From positions 1 through 50,037 of the forward strand of contig UQID01000018.1 in assembly GCA_900541045.1 (NCBI GenBank): DNA of 50,037 bases. The letters are read 5' to 3'. Both the position numbers and the translations under genes were made by a program. Under the pieces are notes generated by a model. The model searched no databases, had not been told where the DNA came from, and worked only from the letters and a program-made list of their open reading frames with translations. Below are positions 1 through 6,968 of this stretch, piece by piece. How positions within the stretch are numbered: position 1 is the stretch's first letter; every line of letters begins with the position of its first letter. The DNA comes from an uncultured Collinsella sp. GTDB taxonomy: Bacteria > Actinomycetota > Coriobacteriia > Coriobacteriales > Coriobacteriaceae.

Positions 1-69
1 GGACTTGCAGCGACGGACCTCAGGACACTCTTACACCACGTCTGCGCGCGCGACCATTTTCGACGTGAA

Positions 70-1179
70 TTAGACCGGCTTAAGCCCAAAACACGCCCGC
101 AGCGTATTAAGCAACGCCTCTTGCTTCTTCCTGCGGGCATCGACACGATTCCGGTACCGCTTACCCATACGCTGGTGGATGCGCCATGCGAGCGCTTCCA
201 TCGCTTCCATGTCACAGAGCATTTCGCTATTGACCGTCGCGACCTCGATTCCCATAGTAATCAAGCCCGTGTTGCGCTTTTCATCATGGATACGTCCCCT
301 CCGAGAGGAATGGCCCAGCTCACCGTTGTATTCCAAGTCAAACCGGGCTGCCTCTTGATACGCATCGCAAACTGCATGGGGCATCCCCGAGATTGCCTGC
401 GCACGGTCATCGAACTCGATCTTATAGTCGGCCTTAAAAGGTCCGCAGGCAAACCCGCCATAGGAAAACGGAAGCGAAAACAGGGCGAGCATGATGCACT
501 CCATGGGTGAGCGCAGGTTTTCCGAAAGATAGGGACACAGACGCTGCAGTTGTTTGGCCGTGTTCCCCTTGTATACCGCGAGATAATCTGCCAGACGATC
601 GGGCATCAGCGCCGGCTCGACTTCAAAGTAGCCCACGTCTGCTGGCTGGTCCTTGTCCTTTGCAAGTTTATTCGTAACAGGCGAGGTGTAGGGAGGCAGA
701 TACTTCCCGCGGTCGCTCAGTGAAATCTTAGAGCACAGCTCCTGGGCCAGGGCAAACGCCTGGATGCAGCCGACCTCGCGCGCAACGGCAACACAAAGGG
801 CCTCGGGAGATAGGCTGTACACCCCCGGTTCCACCTCTAGAATCGAGCCGGCGGGCAACCCGGAACACACGGACCAGCCTACGCCAGGCATGCGGCGGCG
901 CTGCGCCGCAGATCCCACCAGCAAGCACAGATCTTCTTGTACCTCGCCACTTTTGGCTCCAATTCGCACCAAGTCGGGAAGATAGATATCCTCGGTCGAG
1001 GGCGACGACGTGCGCAGCACACGGCGCTCTTCATCGGGATTAAGGTCCTTCCAGCTGATATAGCCCATCTGCCGGCGCTCGGCGCGCATCATGCGCAGCG
1101 CTGAAGCGCCTGTTAGGATTACGGAAGCCGCTAGCTGTTCGCCTGTCGGCTCGTTGCGCCGCTCAATCTTCACTGCCAC
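70..1179 (-). CDS. Putative PD-(D/E)XK nuclease-like protein (unrecognised family)
   Basis: A protein of about 369 residues of no family I can name firmly. The C-terminal third contains the pattern DLEYNGELGH, then an Asp and Arg about ten residues later (IHDEKR) and a hydrophobic strand (GIEVATV). This resembles the E-x-x-G-x-x-H ... D-x-x-R-x-x-x-L layout of DUF559/Vsr-type PD-(D/E)XK nucleases, so a nuclease-like fold is inferred, not shown. The reading frame is open further upstream, inside comF, but the GTG at 1177-1179 is preferred. It lies 10 bp past the comF stop and has an AGGGGTGG ribosome site just before it. It is the last gene of the comF transcription unit. Acidic and basic residues are mixed, with no membrane segment or signal peptide. 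The alternative ATG at 1218 would overlap comF. Confidence 0.7.
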   Translation of the reverse strand: MAVKIERRNEPTGEQLAASVILTGASALRMMRAERRQMGYISWKDLNPDEERRVLRTSSPSTEDIYLPDLVRIGAKSGEVQEDLCLLVGSAAQRRRMPGVGWSVCSGLPAGSILEVEPGVYSLSPEALCVAVAREVGCIQAFALAQELCSKISLSDRGKYLPPYTSPVTNKLAKDKDQPADVGYFEVEPALMPDRLADYLAVYKGNTAKQLQRLCPYLSENLRSPMECIMLALFSLPFSYGGFACGPFKADYKIEFDDRAQAISGMPHAVCDAYQEAARFDLEYNGELGHSSRRGRIHDEKRNTGLITMGIEVATVNSEMLCDMEAMEALAWRIHQRMGKRYRNRVDARRKKQEALLNTLRACFGLKPV

Positions 1180-1189
1180 AAAACCACCC

Positions 1190-1996
1190 CTACCAAACAC
1201 GTGCGATAGCAAGGCCATCGACCGCTGCGGCGCCGGCACGCTTGAGCTCCGCCGAGGCTGCTGCCATGGTCGCGCCCGTGGTAATGACATCATCGATAAG
1301 CAGCAGGCGGCGGCCGTGCACGTCCTCAACCGTCTCGTACATGCCCCGGGAACGCTCGCGGCGCTCCTCACGACCGAGTTCGCGCTGGTCGCCATGCCCG
1401 TACTTGACGAGGGCATCGAGCAGGGGAACACCCGACAGCTCGCAAAATGGGCGCGCAATGGCCTCCATATGATCAAAGCCACGCCGCCGAAACGCTGCCG
1501 CCGTCGCAGGCACAAACACCACCGCATCCGCACCGGACAGCACACCTCCTAAGCGTTCGGGCGCTACGACCTGGGCATGCAGGGCGGTGTCGTAAAGCAG
1601 CTCCGCCAGATACGGCGCCAGGCGTCGCTCGCCCGCGTCCTTGTACGCTTTAATGATGCGCGGCAGCGGATGCGCATAGACGGAGCACGCCAGGCAGCGG
1701 TCGAGCGCCTCCGCCATTGCCGAGGACGTGCCCTCGACCGAACACTCAGTGCACAGCAAATCCCCAAACGGGGCGCCGCATCGGGTACAGCTATGACGTG
1801 GGTCGATGAGCGTGAGCGCGGCCAGGCAGTCTTGGCAAATAAGCGCACCGGCGCGCTCGCAGCCGGCACATCGTGTTGGCGACAATACCTCGAGTGCCTC
1901 GCGTGCCGCCCGCTCGGCAAACGGCAGCAATTCGTCCGCAAACGGTAGGGCGCCGGCACCCTGCAGACGGCTCAATTTGTTCAGATGGCTCTTCAA
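1190..1996 (-). CDS. comF: ComF family phosphoribosyltransferase-like protein
   Basis: 268-residue ComF-type protein. The N-terminal half has a zinc-ribbon cysteine set (C43/C46/C54/C57 and C70/C73/C82/C85). The C-terminal half is a type I phosphoribosyltransferase domain with the PRPP loop LLLIDDVITTGAT. In competent bacteria ComF works with ComFA in single-stranded DNA uptake; in others its role is unclear, and no comFA or comE gene is in this window. The start is a TTG at 1994-1996, since no ATG occurs before residue about 90. The ribosome site GGGAGGGT precedes it but lies in the 3' arm of a 12-bp hairpin, so translation may be structure-controlled. It follows ricT on the same strand and is followed within 10 bp by the nuclease-like ORF. 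Confidence 0.88.
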   Translation of the reverse strand: MKSHLNKLSRLQGAGALPFADELLPFAERAAREALEVLSPTRCAGCERAGALICQDCLAALTLIDPRHSCTRCGAPFGDLLCTECSVEGTSSAMAEALDRCLACSVYAHPLPRIIKAYKDAGERRLAPYLAELLYDTALHAQVVAPERLGGVLSGADAVVFVPATAAAFRRRGFDHMEAIARPFCELSGVPLLDALVKYGHGDQRELGREERRERSRGMYETVEDVHGRRLLLIDDVITTGATMAAASAELKRAGAAAVDGLAIARVW

Positions 1997-1999
1997 GAC

Positions 2000-2035
2000 A
2001 CAACCCTCCCTACGTTCGGTCGCAGGGAGGGTTGT
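2000..2035 (-). terminator. Hairpin between ricT and comF overlapping the comF ribosome site
   Basis: Twelve-base perfect inverted repeat (ACAACCCTCCCT / AGGGAGGGTTGT) with a 12-nt loop. On the minus strand it follows ricT by about 65 bp and could end that transcript, but only a weak U-run follows. Its 3' arm contains the GGGAGGG that serves as the comF ribosome site, so it may instead be a translational switch for comF. Confidence 0.55.
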
Positions 2036-2098
2036 TGATTCAGCGCTATGGTACCCCGACGCGATTGGGGTAAGGCGGGTTAAATCCGCTCGTGGGCG

Positions 2099-3799
2099 TT
2101 ATTCGCCGGCGGGCGGTCGTGGTGCGGCCGAAGACGGGGTCGAGCCCTCGCCACCATTCTGGCGCGGCTTGCGGGAACGGCGACGGCGACGGCGCTTTTG
2201 GCCCTGGTCGGCCGAGCCCTCGCCACCGCGATCTTCGCGCGACTCGCGCTCGTCGCGAGCGGCGCCACGCGAAGCCTTGGCAGCCGCTCCCCCGCCATCT
2301 CCGGGACGACGGCGCGTGACCTTGACCTCGCCATCCGAGACCTGATCGGCAACGGAGGGCACTGAGGGCTTCTGTTGCGTGCCCGAGGAATGGCGACGGC
2401 GCGGACGCGGCGCGCGCTCATCCTCGCCACGTGACTTGCCGCCCTTGTCGGCAGGCGCATCGGAACCCGAGGGACCCTTGGAAGCGGCACCAGCCTCGCG
2501 AGCAGCTGCCGCGCGGAAGGCATCCTCGCGCTCCTCGCTCGACAGGTGACGGCGGCGACGGCGCGTGGGGTTCATGCCACCGCCGCGGTTTTGCTGCTGA
2601 GGCTGCTGAGTCTCGCGCTCGCGGGAGGAGTTCTTGTCTGCAGCTGCAGCCTCGCCGACATCGCCCGAGCCCGCGCGCTTGCGACGACGACGGCCACCGG
2701 CGGCCTCCTCGGCCTCAGGCGTTGCGGCATTGCCACGGCCCTTTCCGCGGCCACGACCCTCGCCCTGCCCCTGACCGGCGCGAGCATCGGATTCAGCATC
2801 GCGACGACGGCGCTTGGGCATCGACGTACCGGCCAGACGGTCGGCGCTCGACAGGCCATCGCCCACGTCGACGCCGTTCTCGCGGTCGAGCTCCATGAGC
2901 GCCAGGCGCATCTCGGGCGACTCGATGCGCTCGAGCACGTCGCGCGTCACGCAGTCGGGGCGGCAGTTGCAGCCCTGCTCGGCGGCCTTCTTTTTGCAGC
3001 CCTCCGAGCAGGTCATATCGGCTAGGTTGACCTTAAAAACCTTGCCGTTCTCCAGGCGCAGCACCAGCTGCTCACGCGGCGTGTCATATTCCTGGATACG
3101 CGCCTTGCCGAGCGGCGTATCGATGAGCGTCTTCTTTTTGGGCGCGCGGCTCTTAAAGTCCTTGTACGCCTCGAACTCATAGCGCAGGCAGCACATCAGG
3201 CGGCCGCAAACGCCGCTGATCTTGGAGGAATTGAGCGGCAGGTCCTGCTCTTTTGCCATGCGGATCGAGACGGGCTCAAACTGTCCGCCAAAGCGCGTGC
3301 AACAGAGCTCCTGGCCGCACTGGGCATAGCCGCCCACCAGGCGAGTCTCGTCGCGCACGCCGATCTGGCGCATGTCGACGCGAATGTGCAGCGTCGAGGA
3401 CAGATCCTTGACGAGCTGGCGAAAATCGACGCGCTCCTCGGCCGCAAAGTAGAACACGGCCTTCTCGCCGCCAAACAGGTACTCGACGCCGACCGGCTTC
3501 ATCTCGAGGTCGAGTTCTTTGACCAGACGGCGGAAATCGATCATGGCCTCGTCGCCCTGGATGGCAAGATCGTCGGCAAGCTGCAGGTCGATGTCGCTCG
3601 CCACGCGCAGCACGGGCTTGAGCGGCTGACCGATCTCGTCTTGCGGCACCTCGAAGGGATCGGCCGTGACCAAGCCGATCTCGGTTCCGCGCTCGGTAGA
3701 GCAAATGGCATAATCGGCCTCGAGGATATCCAGGTCCTGCGGGTCAAACCACAGGTCGCGCGAGGCGTAGGTAAACTTAACGGGTACGACTAACGGCAT
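2099..3799 (-). CDS. ricT: RicT/YaaT family PSP1-domain protein with long basic tail
   Basis: 566 residues. Residues 1 to about 290 form the PSP1 domain of RicT (YaaT). In Bacillus, RicT joins RicA and RicF to form an iron-sulfur complex that supports RNase Y-dependent mRNA maturation, phosphorelay and competence. The conserved cysteines are visible as CGQELCC (C161, C166, C167) and CGRLMCC (C198, C203, C204). The rest, about 250 residues, is a low-complexity Arg/Gly/Glu/Ala-rich tail absent from the Bacillus protein and probably disordered; it may bind RNA. The gene overlaps the end of holB by 10 bp (start ATG 3797-3799), giving the tmk-holB-ricT order also common in Firmicutes. Partners RicA and RicF are not in the window. 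Confidence 0.9.
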   Translation of the reverse strand: MPLVVPVKFTYASRDLWFDPQDLDILEADYAICSTERGTEIGLVTADPFEVPQDEIGQPLKPVLRVASDIDLQLADDLAIQGDEAMIDFRRLVKELDLEMKPVGVEYLFGGEKAVFYFAAEERVDFRQLVKDLSSTLHIRVDMRQIGVRDETRLVGGYAQCGQELCCTRFGGQFEPVSIRMAKEQDLPLNSSKISGVCGRLMCCLRYEFEAYKDFKSRAPKKKTLIDTPLGKARIQEYDTPREQLVLRLENGKVFKVNLADMTCSEGCKKKAAEQGCNCRPDCVTRDVLERIESPEMRLALMELDRENGVDVGDGLSSADRLAGTSMPKRRRRDAESDARAGQGQGEGRGRGKGRGNAATPEAEEAAGGRRRRKRAGSGDVGEAAAADKNSSRERETQQPQQQNRGGGMNPTRRRRRHLSSEEREDAFRAAAAREAGAASKGPSGSDAPADKGGKSRGEDERAPRPRRRHSSGTQQKPSVPSVADQVSDGEVKVTRRRPGDGGGAAAKASRGAARDERESREDRGGEGSADQGQKRRRRRRSRKPRQNGGEGSTPSSAAPRPPAGE

Positions 3800-4917
3800 T
3801 TCAGTGCCTTCCTGATATCGAACAGCATGACCTCGATGGCCAGCTGGGGAGTAACGTTTCTGGCGATGTTGCGCTCGGCGGTCGCGACCGCCTCGAGCGC
3901 CTGGGTGGCACCCGCAACATTGGTCGCGGCGGCAAGCCGACCGATCGTGTCGCGCACATCCTCGTTCACCACGTCGGCTGCCTCGTCCTGAAGTGTCAGC
4001 AGCACATCGCGCATGAGCGTCCGCGCGCTCGCCAGCGCTTCCATGATACCCGAACGCTCGCGCGCGTTGAGTTCGCGCTTGTTGCGGTCCTCAAGCTGCT
4101 TCAATGCTCCACGCGACAGGTAGTCGGCGTTTTGCTCGAGTACCTTTTCCTGCGTGGACTTGACCTCGGCGAGCGGCGCCTTAACGGCGACAATGAGCGA
4201 CTTGGCGCGACTGAGCACGTCGGCCTCGTCGGCGGCAATGAGCGAGTCGATGGCACGGACCATCTGACGGCGGGCGTCCTGGCGCTCGGCGCTCTTAAGA
4301 AACTCGATGCCGCGTGTGGGGCTTCCCGCCACGGCGACCGCCATGCGGCAACGCGCAGGGTCCTGACCGGTGGCGCGGCTCACGGCCTGCGCGGCGACGG
4401 CGGGCGATACCAGCCGAAACGGCACGCACTGGCAACGACTCACGATAGTGGGCAGCATCACGTCGGCCGAGGTACCCAACAGGATGAACATAACGCCCTC
4501 GGGCGGCTCCTCGAGCGTTTTGAGCAGCGCGTTGGCGGTGTTGGCGCGCAGCTGCTCGGCACGGTCGATGATGTAGACCTTTGCCTTGGCGCGGATGGGC
4601 GCCAGCGGCACGTCATCGAGCAGCTCGCGGGTCTGGGCAATGAGGTAACCCGTGGCGCTCTCGGGCGTGTAATAGTGCACGTCGGGATGCGTATGCCGAG
4701 CAACGCGCACGCAGCTGTCGCATGCGCCGCAGCCATCCTGCTCGCACAGGAAGGCTTGGGCGAGCGCCCACGCGGCGTCGAGCTTGCCCGCGCCGGGCGC
4801 GCCCAAAAACAGGTAGGCGTGCGACGCGCGACCGCTAGCGACGGCATTGGTCAAAAAGTCGCGCACGCGCTCTTGGGTGTCGAGCTTGGCCAGCAGGCTT
4901 GCCTGAGCGGGGGCCAT
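3790..4917 (-). CDS. holB: DNA polymerase III delta' subunit
   Basis: 375-residue clamp-loader subunit of the AAA+ family. It has GAPGAGK at residues 39-45 in the Walker A position and a four-cysteine zinc motif around residues 58-69, typical of DnaX/HolB. An SRC-like motif (SRCQCV) follows the sensor I region. It loads the beta sliding clamp together with HolA and DnaX. The start chosen is the ATG at 4915-4917, one base after the tmk stop, with GGAGG inside the tmk end as ribosome site; a GTG/TTG start a few codons upstream is possible but lacks a good site. Translationally coupled to tmk upstream and overlapping ricT downstream. Confidence 0.92.
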   Translation of the reverse strand: MAPAQASLLAKLDTQERVRDFLTNAVASGRASHAYLFLGAPGAGKLDAAWALAQAFLCEQDGCGACDSCVRVARHTHPDVHYYTPESATGYLIAQTRELLDDVPLAPIRAKAKVYIIDRAEQLRANTANALLKTLEEPPEGVMFILLGTSADVMLPTIVSRCQCVPFRLVSPAVAAQAVSRATGQDPARCRMAVAVAGSPTRGIEFLKSAERQDARRQMVRAIDSLIAADEADVLSRAKSLIVAVKAPLAEVKSTQEKVLEQNADYLSRGALKQLEDRNKRELNARERSGIMEALASARTLMRDVLLTLQDEAADVVNEDVRDTIGRLAAATNVAGATQALEAVATAERNIARNVTPQLAIEVMLFDIRKALKCR

Positions 4918-4918
4918 G

Positions 4919-5602
4919 TTACTCGGCCTCCTTGGCAAGCGCGGCGGCGACGGCTTCCCGCGGAATGTCGAGACCGTACGCGCGAACCTGCTCGACCGTC
5001 TTCTCGAAGACTTCCTCGACGGTCGTAGTGGCGTCGATGAGCTTTACGCGGTTTGGCTCCTCGGCAGCAATTGCGCAAAACCCCTCGTAGACACGCTCTT
5101 GGAATGCCATGCCCTTGGCCTCCATGCGATCCGCCGCGCCACGGGCTGCCATGCGTAGCGCCGCCTGCTCGGGCGTGATGTGGTAGACGAGTGTGAGCGC
5201 CGGGTGCGTTCCCGCGACGGCCAGGTTGTTGGCGTCGCGCACCATCTGGCGATCGAGGCCATCGGCAAACGCCTGGTAGCAGGTCGTGGAATCGTAGAAG
5301 CGATCGCACAGGACCACCTTGCCGGCCGCAAGGGCGGGGGCTATGACCTCGTGCACCAACTGGGCGCGCGCCGCCTCGTAGAGCAGCAACTCGCAGGTGT
5401 CTCCCATCGCCGTGTTGGCGGGGTCGAGCAGCAAAGCGCGAATCTTTTCGCTGATGGCGGTGCCGCCCGGCTCGCGCAGGCTCACAACCTGGTAGCCAGC
5501 GAGTTCGAGCGCGCGGGCAAGCAGGCGCGCCTGCGTGGACTTGCCGGCGCCGTCGACGCCCTCGAGCGTGATAAAGCTATGTTGAGCAGGCTCAAAAGCC
5601 AT
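4919..5602 (-). CDS. tmk: Thymidylate kinase
   Basis: 227-residue dTMP kinase, converting dTMP to dTDP for DNA synthesis. The P-loop GVDGAGKST is at residues 15-23, the REPGGT substrate loop at about 43-48, and the DRFYDS motif near residue 98; the length is normal. First gene of the tmk-holB-ricT run, expressed from the gap upstream (5603-5700). That gap contains a possible minus-strand TATCAT -10 box, preceded by G residues, near 5660. The start ATG at 5600-5602 is preceded by a GGAAGGGG ribosome site. Confidence 0.95.
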   Translation of the reverse strand: MAFEPAQHSFITLEGVDGAGKSTQARLLARALELAGYQVVSLREPGGTAISEKIRALLLDPANTAMGDTCELLLYEAARAQLVHEVIAPALAAGKVVLCDRFYDSTTCYQAFADGLDRQMVRDANNLAVAGTHPALTLVYHITPEQAALRMAARGAADRMEAKGMAFQERVYEGFCAIAAEEPNRVKLIDATTTVEEVFEKTVEQVRAYGLDIPREAVAAALAKEAE

Positions 5603-5707
5603 GGGCGCAGCCCCTTCCTACAAGGCGCGTAAATGCGAGTTATAGCAACCAAGCCATGATACCCCAGTGCTCGGCGCGTCCCCAATGGCTAAAGGCGCCT
5701 TTCCAAA

Positions 5708-5772
5708 GTTGCGGTGAAATAGGGACCGATTGAAGCTCTGAGACCGCCAAACAGTCCCTATTTCACCGCAAC
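5708..5772. repeat. Palindromic intergenic repeat with GGGAC core (variant E)
   Basis: Two 19-bp arms (5708-5726 and 5754-5772) are perfect reverse complements, separated by 27 bp. The arm reads as a TTGCGGTG block followed by AAATAGGGAC. There is no U-run at either end, so it is not a plain terminator. It lies between divergent tmk and the zinc-ribbon gene. It shares the GGGAC core with the other intergenic palindromes in this window. Confidence 0.85.
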
Positions 5773-5799
5773 GTATGATGGGGAATTTTGGATGCTGGG

Positions 5800-5805
5800 T
5801 ATAAT
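5800..5805 (+). promoter_or_regulatory. -10 promoter box (TATAAT) for the zinc-ribbon gene
   Basis: Perfect TATAAT preceded by GGG, 38 bp upstream of the start codon. No recognisable TTGACA lies 16-18 bp upstream. GG-TATAAT/TATACT boxes recur before several genes here. Confidence 0.5.
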
Positions 5806-5842
5806 CGTCATATTGCATTGAAATGTGGCGAAAGGAGTGGCA

Positions 5843-6826
5843 ATGTCTCGGTATTGCGCCTCGTGCGGCAAGCTTCTTGCAGATGATGCCAAGTTCTGCA
5901 CCTCGTGCGGTGCACCCGTTGAGCAAACAGCCGCGAGCGATAGCCAGCCCGCTTTTGAGCAGACCGGCTCCCTTGATACGCCGCAAGCCAAGGCGGACGA
6001 CTCCCTCGCCTATAGCCCCGACCCCGCCGCAAGCCCCGCGGCCGTCGAGACCACGCAACGCATACCCGTCGCGAGCGGCTCGTCCCAACAGCAGCCGGCT
6101 CCCGCATACGCTCCCGCTTCGCCACAGACCCCCGCTTCCAAAAAGAGCGGCACCGGGCCGCTTATCGCCGTTATCGTTGTGCTGGTGGCGATCATCATCG
6201 CCTTGGTCATTTTCTTTGCAATCAGACCGTTCGACAACGCCGCCACGCAGACGACTGCCGAGGTAGCTAAGCTGCACCATGACGTCGACGACGATGACCT
6301 AAAGCCTCTCGGCGATCCCAACAGCCTGTACGACGATGATGACGATGACGACGAGGATGGCGGCGAAGCAACGCTCTCCGAGCAGAACCTCTACCGTCGC
6401 CTGAGCGAATACTACGACCTGCTCGAAGATCTCGACAGCCAGGTCCGTGGCTGTGCGCAGAACTTCAACGGCAACTATCTGGAAGAGGATCGAACCACCC
6501 GTCAAAATCTCGCCGACGTCGCCGAGCGCACGGAAGACACCATCGAGCAGTATTACGACATCATCGAGGACCTGGACGTCCCGACGAGCTCCAAGAACTA
6601 CAGCTCCTGGAAGGACATCATCGCCCTGTACGACGACCTGGATCACCGCATTGACGCAATCTGTGATGCCTGGGAGATCAGCCTGAAATACGCCAAGCCT
6701 GCGGACCACAAGAATGAGATCGTGGCGCCGCTGTCGCGCGACAACGTGGCGGGCACCAATGACAATAAGTACCGCCTAGACTTTGAGGAGCGCTATCCCG
6801 GCGCCAAACCCGTCGAGGTGAACTAG
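5843..6826 (+). CDS. Zinc-ribbon single-pass membrane protein with Asp-rich segment
   Basis: 327 residues. The N-terminus is a zinc ribbon (YCASCGKLL ... FCTSCGAPV; cysteines 5, 8, 19, 22), followed by a Ser/Pro/Gln-rich linker. One hydrophobic helix lies at about 106-127, then an outer domain with a run of seven aspartates (154-160) and a Tyr/Asp/Glu-rich helical region. The expected topology is ribbon inside, acidic domain outside. Many Coriobacteriia and Firmicutes have such zinc-ribbon-plus-one-helix proteins of unknown role; the acidic run could bind cations, which is speculation. The start ATG at 5843 is set by AAAGGAG seven bases before; an upstream in-frame ATG lacks a site. Transcribed alone, with a TATAAT box upstream and a strong terminator downstream. 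Confidence 0.85.
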   Translation: MSRYCASCGKLLADDAKFCTSCGAPVEQTAASDSQPAFEQTGSLDTPQAKADDSLAYSPDPAASPAAVETTQRIPVASGSSQQQPAPAYAPASPQTPASKKSGTGPLIAVIVVLVAIIIALVIFFAIRPFDNAATQTTAEVAKLHHDVDDDDLKPLGDPNSLYDDDDDDDEDGGEATLSEQNLYRRLSEYYDLLEDLDSQVRGCAQNFNGNYLEEDRTTRQNLADVAERTEDTIEQYYDIIEDLDVPTSSKNYSSWKDIIALYDDLDHRIDAICDAWEISLKYAKPADHKNEIVAPLSRDNVAGTNDNKYRLDFEERYPGAKPVEVN

Positions 6827-6843
6827 CGCTTTGTCGTTCCCGA

Positions 6844-6901
6844 GCCGGCAGTTAGGGACGTTCCTAAACTGCCGGCAGAAAAGGAACGTCCCTAACTGCC
6901 G
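6844..6901. repeat. Palindromic intergenic repeat with GGGACGTTCCT core (variant D)
   Basis: Perfect 21-bp arms (6844-6864 and 6881-6901) around a 16-bp centre that itself holds the palindrome CTGCCGGCAG. Each arm contains GGCAGTTAGGGAC then GTTCCT. It sits directly after the zinc-ribbon gene and before an independent terminator, so termination does not explain it. Confidence 0.88.
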
Positions 6902-6904
6902 GTC

Positions 6905-6946
6905 AAAAAAAACGAGCGAGGATCATGGGACCCTCGCTCGTTTTTT
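6905..6946. terminator. Bidirectional intrinsic terminator
   Basis: Eleven-base stem AACGAGCGAGG (6911-6921) / CCTCGCTCGTT (6932-6942), with an A-run before and a T-run after. It can therefore end both the plus-strand zinc-ribbon gene and the converging minus-strand topoisomerase gene. Confidence 0.9.
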
Positions 6947-6968
6947 GGGCACTGTTTCGACTGCGCCG

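Noticed and set aside
1..73. A plus-strand frame from base 2 to a stop at 71-73 could be the end of a neighbouring gene converging on the nuclease-like ORF.
   Set aside because: Only 23 codons are visible, with no recognisable motif, and other frames are also open; it cannot be supported.
1180..1545. Upstream extension of the nuclease-like ORF through most of comF.
   Set aside because: It overlaps comF in another frame, lacks a ribosome site and has no sensible protein sequence; the GTG at 1179 has a good site.
5618..6280. Minus-strand ORF over the zinc-ribbon gene.
   Set aside because: It is a shadow frame, rich in Gly/Arg without structure, opposite a gene with clear zinc motifs and ribosome site.
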